From Halalkalibacter akibai JCM 9157 (lineage in GTDB: Bacteria > Bacillota > Bacilli > Bacillales > Bacillaceae_D): a stretch of DNA of 64,000 nt. Of the stretch, positions 17,717-29,040 are shown in pieces; positions within the stretch are counted from its first letter, which is position 1, and the number at the start of each line of letters is the position of its first letter. The notes beneath the pieces are model-generated. The model was given only the letters and a program-made list of their open reading frames with translations, searched no databases and was not told the origin of the DNA. The stretch spans positions 62,001 to 126,000 of the forward strand of contig NZ_BAUV01000001.1 in assembly GCF_000513135.1 (NCBI RefSeq), read 5' to 3'. The translations under genes were made by a program, and so were the position numbers.

Positions 17717-18201
17717 AAAGAAAAACAGAGCGATATCCAGTAGAAGCAGCAAATTCGCTCTGGCAAATTTATAAAACGGTTCCTTTCTGGAAAGTCGTTA
17801 AAAACTTCATCGTCATTCAAATTGCCAGATATACTCCTTTTATTGGTGTCAAAAATTGGCTATATCGTACATTTCTACGCATGAAGGTCGGTGACGAAAC
17901 AGCGGTTGCGCTCATGGTGATGATGGATGTCATGTTCCCAGAGCGCATTCAAATTGGTCGTAACTCGATCATCGGATATAACACAACCATTTTAGCTCAT
18001 GAATACTTGATTAAGGAGTATCGCTTGGGCGACGTGATTATAGGAGATGAAGTGATGATTGGAGCCAATACGACGATCCTCCCTGGAGTTACAATTGGTG
18101 ACGGCGCAATCGTCTCAGCAGGGACGCTCGTCCACCGCGACGTCCCAGCCGGCGCGTTTGTCGGCGGCAACCCAATGAGAGTGATCAGGGCAGGGGTTTG
18201 A
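17713..18201 (+). CDS. yvoF: Left-handed beta-helix acyltransferase, YvoF-like
   Basis: A 162-residue protein with hexapeptide-repeat character in its C-terminal half ([52 protein letters not shown]), typical of O-acetyltransferases. The start is GTG overlapping the ppaX stop. Position matches yvoF in B. subtilis. The acceptor is unknown. The last ~60 bp is markedly GC-rich compared with its surroundings and runs straight into a REP-like palindrome. Confidence 0.87.
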   Translation: MKRKTERYPVEAANSLWQIYKTVPFWKVVKNFIVIQIARYTPFIGVKNWLYRTFLRMKVGDETAVALMVMMDVMFPERIQIGRNSIIGYNTTILAHEYLIKEYRLGDVIIGDEVMIGANTTILPGVTIGDGAIVSAGTLVHRDVPAGAFVGGNPMRVIRAGV

Positions 18202-18290
18202 TGGGGTCTGACCCCCAGTCGTTTAACGCGTTACTGTGTGTTAGCGTGCCTGACCCCCATTAGGGTAATGCGTTACTGTGCTAAAGAGCG
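18202..18290. repeat. REP-like palindromic element
   Basis: Contains the palindrome TGGGGTCTGACCCCCA next to TTTAACGCGTTA, with a second half-copy (TGACCCCCA plus TGCGTTACTG) about 45 bp on. It is the same family as the perfect inverted pair at 19404-19455. Confidence 0.75.
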
Positions 18291-18315
18291 AGAGTTAATG
18301 AGAAGAATCAAGAAG

Positions 18316-18358
18316 AACCGAGTACACACCTATTCAAGGTTGGTACTCGGTTTTTTTG
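18316..18358 (+). terminator. Terminator of the hprK operon
   Basis: Stem ACCGAGTAC/GTACTCGGT is followed by seven T residues. Confidence 0.88.
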
Positions 18359-18382
18359 TATGACTTTATAAGGTAACTAGTG

Positions 18383-18484
18383 TTATCTCATTTTTTTACG
18401 TTTCATTGCCCAGATACCCATGCTAATACATAAGACTAAGAAGATGCCAAAGGTAATCAAAAGTATAAGGTTCGTCGCATTCAT
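18383..18484 (-). CDS. 33-residue single-pass membrane peptide
   Basis: Reverse-strand frame MNATNLILLITFGIFL...KRKKMR, ending TAA. One hydrophobic helix of ~20 residues is followed by a basic tail (KRKKMR), the usual inside-positive topology. TAGGAGG lies upstream with a longish 12-base spacing. Short membrane proteins of this form are common in Bacillaceae. Function unknown. Confidence 0.5.
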   Translation of the reverse strand: MNATNLILLITFGIFLVLCISMGIWAMKRKKMR

Positions 18485-18699
18485 AAGTTTAAACAGCCTC
18501 CTAAGTAGAGCTAGCTATATATTCTATTTTCTGAAAACCTTTTAAAAATATACGTGTTATGTGAAAGCACCTCTGACAATTGCATTGTCGTCTTACAACA
18601 AGTAATAGTGATTTCTTGTATGTTATTGAATTTTAAAATTACTAAGGTTGGTGCAAAATGAAGTAGAAAGTTAAAAAAGAAGAAAAAGGAGTCGGGGTA

Positions 18700-19128
18700 A
18701 TGGCTGTTGATGTTTATCTAACCTTTAATGGAAACTGTCGCGAAGCAGTAGAGTATTATGCTGAGGTATTTAGAACAGAAGCTCCACAAATTATGACATA
18801 TGGAGAAACACCGTCAGATCCAAGTTTCAAGATGCCAGAGGAAGCAAAAAATCTTGTCTTACATACAAGGCTATCAATTGAGGGAAGCAACGTGATGTTC
18901 TCAGATACATTCCCTGGAACACCATATGTAGCAGGTAATAACATTAGCTTAGCTGTAATCAGTCAAAATCAAGACAACATCACTCACTACTTCAACCAGT
19001 TAAAGAACGGTGGGAAAGTAGGCTTAGAGCTGCAAGAAACGTTTTGGAGCAAGTGTTACGGCAAGGTAACTGATAAGTTTGGGATAGAATGGCAGTTAAG
19101 CTATGATAACGGTGAAATGGGAAGTTAG
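18700..19128 (+). CDS. VOC superfamily protein, PhnB/YjdN-like
   Basis: A 142-residue protein with the PhnB-like (glyoxalase-fold) pattern: YLTFNGNCREAVEYYAEVF at the start, an acidic/hydrophobic middle with LSIEGSNVMFSD, and a C-terminal WSKCYGKVTDKFGIEWQLSY. The family is widespread and mostly uncharacterised, with a two-module beta-alpha fold. The ATG follows AAAAGGAG. It is monocistronic between the REP element and the his promoter region. Confidence 0.85.
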   Translation: MAVDVYLTFNGNCREAVEYYAEVFRTEAPQIMTYGETPSDPSFKMPEEAKNLVLHTRLSIEGSNVMFSDTFPGTPYVAGNNISLAVISQNQDNITHYFNQLKNGGKVGLELQETFWSKCYGKVTDKFGIEWQLSYDNGEMGS

Positions 19129-19199
19129 TTATTAGGGGTGTTAGGGGTCAGCTGTTTAGTCTTGAGACGTACCTTGTTTACAAGGTAGGTACTCTATAA

Positions 19200-19330
19200 G
19201 TGAGTGGACACAGAAGACCTTATATAACCAAAAAACAAGTGTATTTCGACTTTAGCGGACTCAGGTGACCTTATATGGCAAAATGAAGCTGGTTTTAATG
19301 TGAATTTTCTCAAATAGCGAACCTAGTGAC
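19200..19330. repeat. AGCGGACTCAG-type dispersed repeat remnant
   Basis: Contains GTGGACACAGAAGACCTTATAT, AGCGGACTCAGGTGACCTTATAT and AAATAGCGAACCTAGTGACC phrases. These echo the GGACACAGATGCCTC and AGAGCCTCTGAGTCCGCT phrases of the tandem unit at 35990-36375. No gene seen. Confidence 0.55.
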
Positions 19331-19403
19331 CGTTTGAAGCTGAAAATAAACTAAATCGGCACCAATAAAGACCTCTCTGTCCGCGTAGTTCAAATGCGGT
19401 TGA

Positions 19404-19455
19404 GGGGTCTGACCCCCAGCCTATTAACGCATTAACGCGCTGGGGGTCAGACCCC
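19404..19455. repeat. Perfect inverted REP pair
   Basis: Two 17-bp arms, GGGGTCTGACCCCCAGC and its exact complement, flank an 18-base spacer made of two ATTAACGC words. Each arm is itself a small palindrome (GGGTCTGACCC-like), the arrangement of paired REP/BIME elements. It abuts the DnaA-box cluster. Confidence 0.88.
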
Positions 19456-19461
19456 CACATT

Positions 19462-19528
19462 TGTGGATAACTACCAACAATACACACACTTATCAACAAG
19501 TTATGCACATTTACCCCTTTTATCCACA
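19462..19528. promoter_or_regulatory. Cluster of DnaA boxes
   Basis: Four 9-mers fall within 67 bp: TGTGGATAA (19462-19470, exact TTATCCACA on the minus strand), TTATCAACA (19490-19498, one mismatch), TTATGCACA (19501-19509, exact to TTATNCACA) and TTATCCACA (19520-19528, exact). No dnaA, dnaN or gidA-type neighbour is present, so this is a chromosomal DnaA-binding cluster rather than the origin. Confidence 0.8.
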
Positions 19529-19606
19529 GTTAAACGCTTACAAACTTCCTGAATATAACAATTCCTCCTCCTACCACAACTAATCACCTGAATTTTTGCA
19601 AAACGG

Positions 19607-19635
19607 TTGACGCTAATTGCGGGTCATTGTAAACT
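19607..19635 (+). promoter_or_regulatory. Candidate SigA promoter upstream of the his operon
   Basis: TTGACG (19607-19612), 17-bp spacer, TAAACT (19630-19635). A second possible promoter, TTGACA at 19763 with TAAAGA 18 bp on, lies closer to hisZ. No T-box or other riboswitch was recognised in the leader. Confidence 0.5.
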
Positions 19636-19864
19636 AAACACTATACTTTATCTTATTAGCACATTAGCGAACTAAAGCAAAGAGTGAAATAATCAATCTA
19701 ACTCAAACAACAACATTAACAAACACCTCACATATTAAAACGCGCGCGAAAAAACAGGTATTTTGACAGTAATCGCGAATGATATGTAAAGATAGAAAAA
19801 GAATTGGGGATCTGCAGCAGATAGCTGACAGACAAACGGAGAAAAGATAAGGGAGTGACGTTCG

Positions 19865-21037
19865 GTGGCTAAGCCATTTATGTTTGAAAAACCGCTTGGA
19901 ATGCGGGATACATTACCTGGAATGTACGAAATGAAAAAGCAAGTGAGAGAGCAGATCGAAGAAGAAATGAGTGGTTGGGGCTATCAAATGATTGAGACTC
20001 CGACATTAGAATATTACGAAACGGTTGGTGTAGCGTCAGCGATTTTAGATCAACAACTCTTCAAATTGTTAGATCAACAAGGAAACACGTTAGTGCTTCG
20101 TCCTGATATGACCGCACCAATCGCACGTTTAGTGGCTTCTAGCATGAAGGGTGAAGCCTATCCTTTGAGACTCTCTTATCAATCAAATGTTTACCGCGCT
20201 CAGCAGCATGAAGGTGGAAAGCCAGCTGAGTTTGAACAAATTGGGGTAGAGCTGATTGGTGATGGAACTGTTAGTGCTGATGGTGAGGTTATTGCACTTA
20301 TGGTGTCTTCATTAAAACGAGCGGGCCTAACAAATTTCAAAGTGGCAATTGGTCACATAGGCTATGTGAACGCGTTATTAGATGATATCGTCGGAGAACG
20401 CGCAGATGCGTTAAGACGTTTTCTATATGAAAAAAATTACGTTGGCTTCCGTGAGCATGTGAAGAACTTGCCTTTGTCTTCGATTGATAAAGGAAGACTT
20501 CTTGGTCTCCTGAAACTTCGAGGCGGGAAAAATACACTTGAAGAAGCGTCAAAATTAATCTCAAACGAAAAAGGCACGAAAGCATTAACGGAATTAGAAG
20601 AGTTATGGCAAGTGCTTGAAAGCTATGGAATTGAAGAATACGTTAAGCTTGATTTAAATCTTGTTTTACACATGAGCTACTATACAGGTGCTGTCTTTGA
20701 AGGGTATGGTGGCAACCTAGGAGTCCCACTTTGTAGTGGCGGCCGTTATGATGAATTGCTTGGTAAGTTTGAGCGTCCAGGGCAAGCAACAGGATTTGGA
20801 CTGCGCTTAGATCTTCTAGTTGAAGCAATTGGTGAAACGCAAGAAAAGCGAAAGAAAACGTGTATTATTTTTAGTAAGGAAAGACGTGCGGAAGCTTTCC
20901 AAGAGGCTGCTAGTCTAAGAGCAGCTGGAGAAGCGGTTGTTGTTCAAGACATTGCAGGCGTAACCGATGTGGACGGCATGTCCGAACAGTTTACAGAAGT
21001 GTACTACTACATTGGTCAAAAGAAAGGAGAAGCGTAA
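19865..21037 (+). CDS. hisZ: ATP phosphoribosyltransferase regulatory subunit
   Basis: A 390-residue HisRS-like protein with class II motif 2 remnants ([23 protein letters not shown]) and [28 protein letters not shown]. HisZ lacks tRNA ligase activity and is required by the short form of HisG for catalysis and histidine feedback. The GTG start follows GGGAGTG. It heads a tightly packed operon with hisG, hisD, hisB, hisH, hisA, hisF and hisIE. Confidence 0.95.
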   Translation: MAKPFMFEKPLGMRDTLPGMYEMKKQVREQIEEEMSGWGYQMIETPTLEYYETVGVASAILDQQLFKLLDQQGNTLVLRPDMTAPIARLVASSMKGEAYPLRLSYQSNVYRAQQHEGGKPAEFEQIGVELIGDGTVSADGEVIALMVSSLKRAGLTNFKVAIGHIGYVNALLDDIVGERADALRRFLYEKNYVGFREHVKNLPLSSIDKGRLLGLLKLRGGKNTLEEASKLISNEKGTKALTELEELWQVLESYGIEEYVKLDLNLVLHMSYYTGAVFEGYGGNLGVPLCSGGRYDELLGKFERPGQATGFGLRLDLLVEAIGETQEKRKKTCIIFSKERRAEAFQEAASLRAAGEAVVVQDIAGVTDVDGMSEQFTEVYYYIGQKKGEA

Positions 21038-21038
21038 A

Positions 21039-21677
21039 ATGACAGATTGGTTAACGGTTGCGATGCCGAAAGGGCGAATTTTTGAAGAAGCACTTGAGTT
21101 ATTACGCAAAGCTGGCTACAATCTGCCAGCGGAATTTGATGATTCGCGCAAGTTGATTATAGATGTTCCTGAAGAAAAAATGCGCTTTATCCTTGCTAAA
21201 CCAATGGATGTACCGACTTATGTCGAACATGGTGTTGCTGATGTAGGAGTGGCAGGTAAGGACACGATGATCGAAGAAGAGCGCGTCGTCTACGAAGTAC
21301 TTGACTTGAAAATTAGCGAGTGTTACTTAGCAGTTGCTGGTCTTCCGGGCTATGAAAAGAAAGACATCAACCCGAAAGTGGCGTCTAAATATCCGAACTT
21401 AGCGACTCAATATTTTAAAGAGCAAGGCGAGCAAGTGGAGATCATTAAGTTAAACGGCTCCATTGAATTAGCGCCGTTAATCGGGCTTGCTGACCGGATT
21501 GTCGATATTGTATCAACAGGAAGAACGCTAAAGGAAAATGGTCTTGTTGAACTCGAAACGATAGTACCAATTACATCACGTTTGATTGTGAACCCAGTCA
21601 GTTACCGGATGCAAGATGAACGAATTGACCAAATGGTTGAGCGCTTGTCACGGGTCGTTGAGGGGGAAGAAGCATGA
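21039..21677 (+). CDS. hisG: ATP phosphoribosyltransferase, short form
   Basis: A 212-residue catalytic subunit, first step of histidine synthesis (ATP + PRPP). The ATG 2 bp after the hisZ stop was chosen; AAAGGAG precedes it. Visible landmarks are [14 protein letters not shown], the PRPP-site region [19 protein letters not shown] and [10 protein letters not shown]. It lacks the C-terminal regulatory domain of long HisG, which fits the HisZ partner. Confidence 0.96.
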   Translation: MTDWLTVAMPKGRIFEEALELLRKAGYNLPAEFDDSRKLIIDVPEEKMRFILAKPMDVPTYVEHGVADVGVAGKDTMIEEERVVYEVLDLKISECYLAVAGLPGYEKKDINPKVASKYPNLATQYFKEQGEQVEIIKLNGSIELAPLIGLADRIVDIVSTGRTLKENGLVELETIVPITSRLIVNPVSYRMQDERIDQMVERLSRVVEGEEA

Positions 21678-22900
21678 GAATTGTTCCAGTAACAGCGGAT
21701 GTAAGCATTAAACGCGACATAGACACAGGAACCGAAACACAGCGTGAAGCGGTTGAAGCAATCATTCAACAAGTTCGAGATCAAGGTGATCAAGCCATCC
21801 GTGAATTAACGAAAAAGTTTGATGGCGCAGACATCGAAAACTTTCGCGTAACAAAACAAGAGCTAGAAGGTGCTTATGCAGAAATGGATCAAAGCCTGAT
21901 CGAGGCACTGAGAGAAGCGATTACTAACATCCGTGATTTCCACGAACGGCAAAAACGCCAGTCTTGGTTAACAACAAAAGAAGACGGAACAATTCTAGGT
22001 CAAAAAATAACGCCACTTGATTCAGTTGGGGTATATGTGCCAGGTGGAAAAGCGGCGTATCCGTCTTCGATTATGATGAATGTTATCCCAGCCCAAGTGG
22101 CGGGAGTGGAGCGGATTGTGATGGTGTCACCAGCCGGAGCGGATGGCAAGCTTCCAGCGAGTGTTCTTGTAACAGCAAGTGAGCTTAATGTAAAAGAGAT
22201 TTATAAAATCGGCGGGGCACAAGCCGTTGCGGCACTGGCCTATGGGACTGAATCCATTCAAGCTGTTGATAAAATAACAGGACCAGGAAATATCTATGTC
22301 GCTTTAGCGAAAAGAGCGGTTTTTGGTAAAGTGGATATTGATATGATTGCAGGACCAAGTGAAATTGTCGTGTTAGCGGATGAACAGGCGGATGCACGTT
22401 TTATTGCAGCCGATTTACTTTCGCAAGCCGAACATGATGAACAAGCGTCAGCTGTATTAGTGACCACTTCACAAAAACTTGCAGAACAAGTGGCAGTGGA
22501 AGTCGAGACACAGCTCGCACCGCTTCCGAAAAAAGCGATTGCTGAAGCTTCGATCAGAGACTATGGCGTCATTTATGTTGCTCGTGATCTTGTTGAAGCG
22601 ATTGATGTCGTGAATCAACTTGCCCCGGAGCATTTAGAAATTTTAACAGAAGAACCGATGAACCTTGTTGGTCGCATTCGTCATGCGGGAGCTATTTTTG
22701 TCGGACCTTATAGTTCAGAGCCTGTTGGCGATTATTTTGCAGGACCGAACCACGTGTTGCCAACAAACGGAACGGCAAGATTCTCAAGCCCACTTAATGT
22801 CGATGATTTTACGAAAAAATCAAGCATTATCTCTTATAGCAAACAAGCATTACAAACAAACGGACATAAAATCTCAGCATTGGCTCGTTTAGAAGCTTAG
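21674..22900 (+). CDS. hisD: Histidinol dehydrogenase
   Basis: A 408-residue zinc enzyme that oxidises L-histidinol to histidine in two NAD-dependent steps. Motifs: [50 protein letters not shown], the Zn/active-site region AEHDEQASA, and [16 protein letters not shown]. The start overlaps hisG by 4 bp (ATGA). Confidence 0.97.
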   Translation: MRIVPVTADVSIKRDIDTGTETQREAVEAIIQQVRDQGDQAIRELTKKFDGADIENFRVTKQELEGAYAEMDQSLIEALREAITNIRDFHERQKRQSWLTTKEDGTILGQKITPLDSVGVYVPGGKAAYPSSIMMNVIPAQVAGVERIVMVSPAGADGKLPASVLVTASELNVKEIYKIGGAQAVAALAYGTESIQAVDKITGPGNIYVALAKRAVFGKVDIDMIAGPSEIVVLADEQADARFIAADLLSQAEHDEQASAVLVTTSQKLAEQVAVEVETQLAPLPKKAIAEASIRDYGVIYVARDLVEAIDVVNQLAPEHLEILTEEPMNLVGRIRHAGAIFVGPYSSEPVGDYFAGPNHVLPTNGTARFSSPLNVDDFTKKSSIISYSKQALQTNGHKISALARLEA

Positions 22901-22945
22901 AAGCCCACGCCAGAGCAATTGATATAAGGTTGGAGGATAAATAAG

Positions 22946-23536
22946 ATGACAGAAAGACGCGCACAAATTGAACGATTAACTGGAGAAACACAAATCAAAC
23001 TAGACTTCGCGATAGATGGAGAGGGGCAGTCTAACCTTGAAACAGGAGTTCCTTTTTTAACACACATGCTCGACCTTTTCACAAAGCACGGTCACTTTAA
23101 TCTAACAGTTGATGCTAAAGGAGATACAGAGGTCGATGATCATCATACGACTGAAGATATCGGTATTTGCCTAGGTCACGTGTTAAAGGAAGCGCTAGGA
23201 GATAAAAAAGGAATTCGTCGTTACGGTAATGCCTTTGTGCCAATGGATGAAACATTAGCTCAAGTGGTCGTTGATTTAAGCAATCGTCCTCATCTTGAAT
23301 TCCGAGCTGAATTTCCAAGTCAAAAGGTTGGGACGTTCGATGTTGAACTTGTTCATGAATTCATGTGGAAACTTGCTCTTGAAGCGCGCATGAATCTTCA
23401 CATTATCGTTCATTATGGTTCTAACACTCATCATATGATTGAGGCTGTGTTCAAAGCGCTAGCGCGTGCTTTAGACGAGGCGACAAGTATTGATGAGCGT
23501 GTTAAAGGAGTTCCGTCAACGAAGGGGATGTTATAA
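22946..23536 (+). CDS. hisB: Imidazoleglycerol-phosphate dehydratase
   Basis: A 196-residue monofunctional IGPD. Both manganese-binding histidine clusters are present ([10 protein letters not shown] and [16 protein letters not shown]), as is the start pattern [11 protein letters not shown]-like and [12 protein letters not shown]. No N-terminal phosphatase domain, as is normal in Firmicutes. It ends GVPSTKGML and is followed 1 bp later by hisH. Confidence 0.97.
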   Translation: MTERRAQIERLTGETQIKLDFAIDGEGQSNLETGVPFLTHMLDLFTKHGHFNLTVDAKGDTEVDDHHTTEDIGICLGHVLKEALGDKKGIRRYGNAFVPMDETLAQVVVDLSNRPHLEFRAEFPSQKVGTFDVELVHEFMWKLALEARMNLHIIVHYGSNTHHMIEAVFKALARALDEATSIDERVKGVPSTKGML

Positions 23537-23537
23537 G

Positions 23538-24182
23538 ATGATCGGCATCGTAGATTATGGGATGGGGAACTTGCACAGTGTGAGTAAGGCACTGGAGCGT
23601 TTAGAGTTGGATTATATTTTAACAGATAACATAGAAGAGTTGAAAAAAGTAGATGGGCTTTTGCTTCCTGGTGTTGGTGCGTTTCCAGATGCGATGAAAA
23701 CGTTAAACGAAATGGGTTTAAGTGATTTTTTGCGTGAATGGGCTGAATCAGGTAAACCGCTTTTAGGCATTTGCTTAGGGATGCAACTGTTGTTTGAAGA
23801 GAGTACCGAACATGGTGAAACAACCGGATTAGGCTTGCTTCCAGGACGCGTTGAGCGCTTTGTCGGTCATGATGCGAACGGTGTGAAATACAAAGTGCCA
23901 CATATGGGTTGGAATAAGCTTGAGTTTCATCAACCAGACCAGCCTCTTTTGCAAGATGTTGAAGAAGGTCATGTTTATTTTGTTCATTCGTATGTAGTCA
24001 AAACAGAGGCTGAGGATGTATTACTTGCGACAAGTGAGTATGATGTGACAGTCCCGGCAGTCGTTGGTCGGAATAATGTTCTTGGTACTCAGTTTCACCC
24101 AGAGAAAAGCAGTCATGTCGGAATGGCGATCTTAAGAAATTTCGGAGAGCTCGTGACACAAGGAGGAGAAGTTCGTGAGTGA
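23538..24182 (+). CDS. hisH: Imidazole glycerol phosphate synthase, glutaminase subunit
   Basis: A 214-residue class I glutamine amidotransferase. The start [15 protein letters not shown] was chosen over upstream ATGs lying within hisB. The nucleophile Cys lies in [13 protein letters not shown] and the His-Glu pair in TQFHPEKSS. It supplies ammonia to HisF. It overlaps hisA by 8 bp. Confidence 0.97.
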   Translation: MIGIVDYGMGNLHSVSKALERLELDYILTDNIEELKKVDGLLLPGVGAFPDAMKTLNEMGLSDFLREWAESGKPLLGICLGMQLLFEESTEHGETTGLGLLPGRVERFVGHDANGVKYKVPHMGWNKLEFHQPDQPLLQDVEEGHVYFVHSYVVKTEAEDVLLATSEYDVTVPAVVGRNNVLGTQFHPEKSSHVGMAILRNFGELVTQGGEVRE

Positions 24183-24909
24183 GTTTGTGATTTATCCAGC
24201 AATTGATATGAGAGACGGCAAATGCGTTCGACTAGTACAAGGAGATTATGATCAGGAAACGGTTTATGGTGACTCTCCATTTGATATGGCCAAACAATTT
24301 GCGGATGCAGGAGCAGAGTGGATTCACATGGTCGACTTAGACGGGGCAAAAGCAAAAAAACGTGTCAACCATGAGCATGTTCTACGTGTGGCCAAAGAGC
24401 TAGACGCAAAAGTTCAAGTTGGCGGAGGCATTCGCACAAAAGAAGATGTAGCCTTTTACCTTGAGCAAGGCGTCGACCGTGTTATTTTAGGGAGTGTAGC
24501 TGTTAACAACCCTGAGTTTACAAAGGAAATGTTAGCTACATACGGTGGAGAAAGAATTGCGATTGGCTTAGATGCACGTGATGGATTCGTAGCAACAGAA
24601 GGCTGGCTTGAGACAAGCTCGGTGAAAGCAGAAACACTTGCTCAAGAGTTAGCACGTCACGGGGCAGAGGTATTTATTTTTACCGATATTTCCCGCGATG
24701 GCATGCTTTCAGGTCCTAATACGGTGGCTATTACGGCTTTGGCTGAAGCAACAGGAAAACAGGTAATTGCTTCTGGTGGAGTTAGCTCATTAGCTGACTT
24801 AACTGAGCTTCGTGAACGTAAAAACAGAGGTGTGAGTGGAGCGATCGTCGGCAAAGCCTTGTACACAAATCAATTCACGTTAGCTGAAGCGTTACAAGGA
24901 GGAGAATAA
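24175..24909 (+). CDS. hisA: ProFAR isomerase (phosphoribosylformimino-AICAR-P isomerase)
   Basis: A 244-residue TIM barrel. The catalytic Asp is in [12 protein letters not shown], the second Asp in [19 protein letters not shown] and [11 protein letters not shown] phosphate-site motifs are present. The GTG start overlaps the hisH end and is preceded by AGGAGGAG. Confidence 0.97.
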   Translation: MSEFVIYPAIDMRDGKCVRLVQGDYDQETVYGDSPFDMAKQFADAGAEWIHMVDLDGAKAKKRVNHEHVLRVAKELDAKVQVGGGIRTKEDVAFYLEQGVDRVILGSVAVNNPEFTKEMLATYGGERIAIGLDARDGFVATEGWLETSSVKAETLAQELARHGAEVFIFTDISRDGMLSGPNTVAITALAEATGKQVIASGGVSSLADLTELRERKNRGVSGAIVGKALYTNQFTLAEALQGGE

Positions 24910-24910
24910 C

Positions 24911-25669
24911 ATGCTGACTAAACGCATTGTTCCATGCCTTGATGTAAAAGAAGGTCGTGTTGTCAAAGGCGTGCAATTCGTTGATCTACGTGACGCGGGT
25001 GACCCAGTAGAACTGGCAGCTTTTTATGATGAACAAGGAGCTGATGAGCTTGTTTTTCTAGACATCTCAGCCTCTCATGAGGGGCGTGAGACGATGGTGG
25101 AAGTCATTGAACAAGTGGCTGGTACACTTTCCATTCCTTTTACGGTTGGTGGAGGCATTAACGCACTTGAAGATATGAAACGCGTGCTACGTGCTGGAGC
25201 GGATAAAGTTTCATTGAACACAGCCGCAGTTAATCGACCGGAGTTAATTAAAGAAGGAGCTGACTTCTTTGGCTCACAATGCATCGTTGTCGCGATTGAT
25301 GCCAAGTACGATGAAGAACTAGGTTCTTGGCGGATTTACACTCACGGTGGACGGAAAGCAACGGATTGGGAAGTGACAGCTTGGGCGAAGGAAGCGGTGC
25401 GTCTTGGTGCGGGAGAAATTTTACTAACGAGTATGGATCAAGACGGAGCGAAAACAGGCTTTGATCTTGCATTAACAAAAGCCGTAAATGACGCGGTTAC
25501 TGTACCTGTAATTGCTTCAGGTGGAGCTGGGAAAAAAGAAGACTTCGCTGACGTGTTTGAAGAAGCCAAAGCTGATGCAGCGCTTGCCGCTTCGATTTTT
25601 CACTATAAAGAAACCTCGGTCGCAGAAGTAAAAACGTATTTAAAAGAAAAGGGTGTGGCCGTACGATGA
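24911..25669 (+). CDS. hisF: Imidazole glycerol phosphate synthase, cyclase subunit
   Basis: A 252-residue TIM barrel that pairs with HisH to make IGP and AICAR. Landmarks: [15 protein letters not shown] (first catalytic Asp), [23 protein letters not shown] (second catalytic Asp), [15 protein letters not shown] and IASGGAG. It is one base after hisA, with AAGGAGGAG upstream. Confidence 0.98.
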   Translation: MLTKRIVPCLDVKEGRVVKGVQFVDLRDAGDPVELAAFYDEQGADELVFLDISASHEGRETMVEVIEQVAGTLSIPFTVGGGINALEDMKRVLRAGADKVSLNTAAVNRPELIKEGADFFGSQCIVVAIDAKYDEELGSWRIYTHGGRKATDWEVTAWAKEAVRLGAGEILLTSMDQDGAKTGFDLALTKAVNDAVTVPVIASGGAGKKEDFADVFEEAKADAALAASIFHYKETSVAEVKTYLKEKGVAVR

Positions 25670-26292
25670 CAAACGATCAAATTAAATTTGATGAAAAAGG
25701 GTTAATCCCAGCCATTGTTCAAGATGCAACGAGTAAAGAAGTATTAACTCTTGCTTATATGAATAAGGAATCACTAGAAAAGTCGATTGAAACGAGAGAA
25801 ACGTGGTTTTACTCGCGTTCTCGTCAAGAGCTTTGGCATAAAGGAGCTACTTCTGGCAATACACAGAAGATTGTAGACATGCGTTATGACTGCGATTCCG
25901 ATGCTTTAGTTGTTCTTGTTTTGCCTGCAGGACCAGCTTGTCATAAAGGCTCTTATACTTGTTTTTCCGATTCGCTTTTACAAGATGAAGCTATTAGGGT
26001 AAATCCAACCCGCTTTGCCATTTTAGATGAACTTGAGCGCACGATTGCCGAGCGCGAAGCAGAAATGCCTGATGGTGCTTACACAACATACCTTTTTGAA
26101 AAAGGCGTTGATAAAATCTTGAAAAAAGTCGGAGAAGAAGCAGGAGAAGTGATCATCGCTGCCAAAAACCGTGACCCAGAAGAATTAAAATGGGAAGTCG
26201 CCGACCTGCTCTATCACGTACTAGTCCTCCTGCGCGAGCAAAAGCTGCCGCTTGATGAAGTGTTAGCAGTGCTTGAGGAAAGACATAAGTAA
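25666..26292 (+). CDS. hisIE: Bifunctional phosphoribosyl-AMP cyclohydrolase/phosphoribosyl-ATP pyrophosphatase
   Basis: A 208-residue fusion. The N-terminal HisI domain (about 1-112) has [19 protein letters not shown], the metal-binding [10 protein letters not shown] and CHKGSYTCF. The C-terminal HisE domain (about 118-208) has [27 protein letters not shown]. It catalyses steps 2 and 3 of histidine synthesis. It overlaps hisF by 4 bp and ends the operon. Confidence 0.97.
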   Translation: MTNDQIKFDEKGLIPAIVQDATSKEVLTLAYMNKESLEKSIETRETWFYSRSRQELWHKGATSGNTQKIVDMRYDCDSDALVVLVLPAGPACHKGSYTCFSDSLLQDEAIRVNPTRFAILDELERTIAEREAEMPDGAYTTYLFEKGVDKILKKVGEEAGEVIIAAKNRDPEELKWEVADLLYHVLVLLREQKLPLDEVLAVLEERHK

Positions 26293-26340
26293 GAGATTAG
26301 AATACAACAACTATCGAAACTTGACTGATAACTAGCACAA

Positions 26341-26470
26341 CCTTAGCGGAGGAAATATACGTAGACTCCTGCGGGATTAAAGGCAAGGGTGAGACCCCGC
26401 AGTGCGTTTGCACGAGGAGGCTCACCAGCCGCCCGCGGAAAGCGAAGTATATTTCCGAAGCGAATGCGAT
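26341..26470 (+). repeat. Dispersed structured repeat copy, ATATAC-stem subtype
   Basis: Shares GACTCCTGCGGGAT and CCCGCGGAAAGC with the other copies, but the outer stem is GGAAATATAC/GTATATTTCC and the inner stems are GGTGAG/CTCACC and GTGCG/TGCAC. It follows the his operon directly. Confidence 0.85.
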
Positions 26471-26516
26471 ACAGTAACTATCATTACACTCATATCTTAA
26501 TTGAATATTTTTTTCG

Positions 26517-26704
26517 CTAATCAATCCGCCGCTTAAAAATCAATTCAAAATAAGAAGCCGCGCCGTAACCCGAAGTGCAGGGGCGAAAATCTGCACTAAC
26601 TCCCATCCCTCTTTTTCAAAATCAAACACAATTTGCTGATAATCTTCTTTCGGTTTTTTATTAAATGCGCTTAATTCAACTCTTCTAAAAGTATGTTCAT
26701 ACAT
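26517..26704 (-). pseudogene. DUF4177-like small protein, frameshifted
   Basis: The reverse-strand frame starts MYEHTFRRVEL and runs through KEDYQQIVFDFEKEGWELVQIFAPA, the typical start of DUF4177 proteins, but then reads into an atypical tail (LRVTARLLILN). The other frame immediately continues as TSGYGAASYFELIFKRRID, the expected family C-terminus, ending at 26517. One missing base at about 26573-26578 explains this. Function of the family is unknown. Confidence 0.78.
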
Positions 26705-26873
26705 AGACTCACTTCCCTTGTTAGTATTATTCATTATACGAATAGAAAAAAAGATAAGTTTCATTTCGCCCATCAGAGCTTTAGTGGCAGGTAACCTCCA
26801 AAAAACATAGCCCATTCTACCTAAAATGTTGTATACTGATAGTTATGAAGAGAAGCTGGAGGTACCAAATTTA

Positions 26874-27923
26874 ATGGGAATATCACCTAAAGATGAACAT
26901 GAAAAAAGCAAAGTTGTCCCGATGTTTCAAAGTGGAGATTACTTTTTCCATCGCGGCATAGAAGCTTACCGTAAGAATCATTTACATCGTGCGATTAAGC
27001 TCTTTGAACGAGCTGTGAAAATCACAAATACGGAACCTGTTTTTCATGTTCAATTGGCAGCGGTACTCTCGGAGATCGGTGAGTATGAGCGTTCCAATGA
27101 GATTTTACAGAACGTTTTACATGAAAAAGAAGGAAACGTAGACGAATGTTTCTTCTTTATGGCAAATAATTATGCATACTTAGGAATGTTTGAAAAAGCG
27201 GAACGGATGGCTTTGCGCTATTTAGAAACATCTCCTAATGAACGTTTTTCAACAGATGCTAAAGATTTATTAGACTTACTACAATTTGAGCGGGAAGAAG
27301 AAGATTGGGATTCGTTAGCTGAGGATGAAGATGAACTAATAGCCGAACACGAACGTGCGCACACGATGCTGCGTGAAGGTAATGTCGAAGCCTCGATTCC
27401 AATTCTGAAGAAGATTATCGCGGAACATCCTTCTTATTGGGCTGCACATAATCATTTGGCTGAAGCACTTTATCGTCTTGGCGACGATTCGGCTTTCTCT
27501 ATTTGTGAAGCCATTCTTGAAAAAGATGAAGGTAACTTGTTTGCAATTGCTAATTTAGCTTTGTTTTATCAAAAAAATGGAGATGCTAAAAAGGCAGAGC
27601 CCTTTATTCATTCATTGAAACGTGTGTACCCGCTTGATGGTGATCACTTTGTAAAAGTGGCTGAAACTCTTTGTGCCGTTGGAGAATTTAAATTAGCGTA
27701 CGAACGCCTTAAAGATTTAGGACAGTGGGAGCTTGAATTGCGTCCTGAGTTGCTTTTTAGCTTTGGTGTCGCTCTTTATCATATCGGAGAAGAGAAAAAG
27801 GCGATTTCTACTATAACGAAAGCGGCTAAGATGGGGTCAATACAAGCAAAAAAATTGGTTAAAAAATTAAATGCTGGTGAGGTTGATCGAAGCAATATTT
27901 TTTATGATATTTGGGTTGAGTAG
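26874..27923 (+). CDS. TPR-repeat protein, YvcD-like
   Basis: A 349-residue soluble protein made largely of tetratricopeptide repeats (examples: FHRGIEAYRKNHLHRAIKLFERAV at about 30-55, SYWAAHNHLAEALYRLGD near 200). The middle has an acidic linker (EREEEDWDSLAEDEDEL). An ATG 16 codons upstream is open, but its codons overlap a promoter-like TATACT, so MGISPKDEHEK with GGAGG 11 bases upstream is preferred. Position between the his operon and trxB matches yvcD of B. subtilis. Partner proteins unknown. Confidence 0.75.
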   Translation: MGISPKDEHEKSKVVPMFQSGDYFFHRGIEAYRKNHLHRAIKLFERAVKITNTEPVFHVQLAAVLSEIGEYERSNEILQNVLHEKEGNVDECFFFMANNYAYLGMFEKAERMALRYLETSPNERFSTDAKDLLDLLQFEREEEDWDSLAEDEDELIAEHERAHTMLREGNVEASIPILKKIIAEHPSYWAAHNHLAEALYRLGDDSAFSICEAILEKDEGNLFAIANLALFYQKNGDAKKAEPFIHSLKRVYPLDGDHFVKVAETLCAVGEFKLAYERLKDLGQWELELRPELLFSFGVALYHIGEEKKAISTITKAAKMGSIQAKKLVKKLNAGEVDRSNIFYDIWVE

Positions 27924-28038
27924 CTGAGCAGATTTATAGACAATCATCAGACGATTCGCTACGATAAGGGTAATAAAGCTTATCTATGATATAGCAATGG
28001 ATTCTGATCATTGCGCTCATATAAAGGAGTGGAATTAA

Positions 28039-28983
<945 letters not shown>

Positions 28984-29040
28984 CCAAGATTTATGCTAGG
29001 ACAAAAATTCGAACAAATGATGGATGGTGCAAATACACCG

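Noticed and set aside
19462-19528. Chromosomal replication origin
   Set aside because: DnaA boxes are present, but no dnaA, dnaN, gidA/rnpA neighbours or long AT-rich unwinding element was recognised; his and VOC genes flank it.
19640-19860. T-box leader for the his operon
   Set aside because: No AGGGTGG-type T-box core or following terminator; only promoter-like elements are visible.
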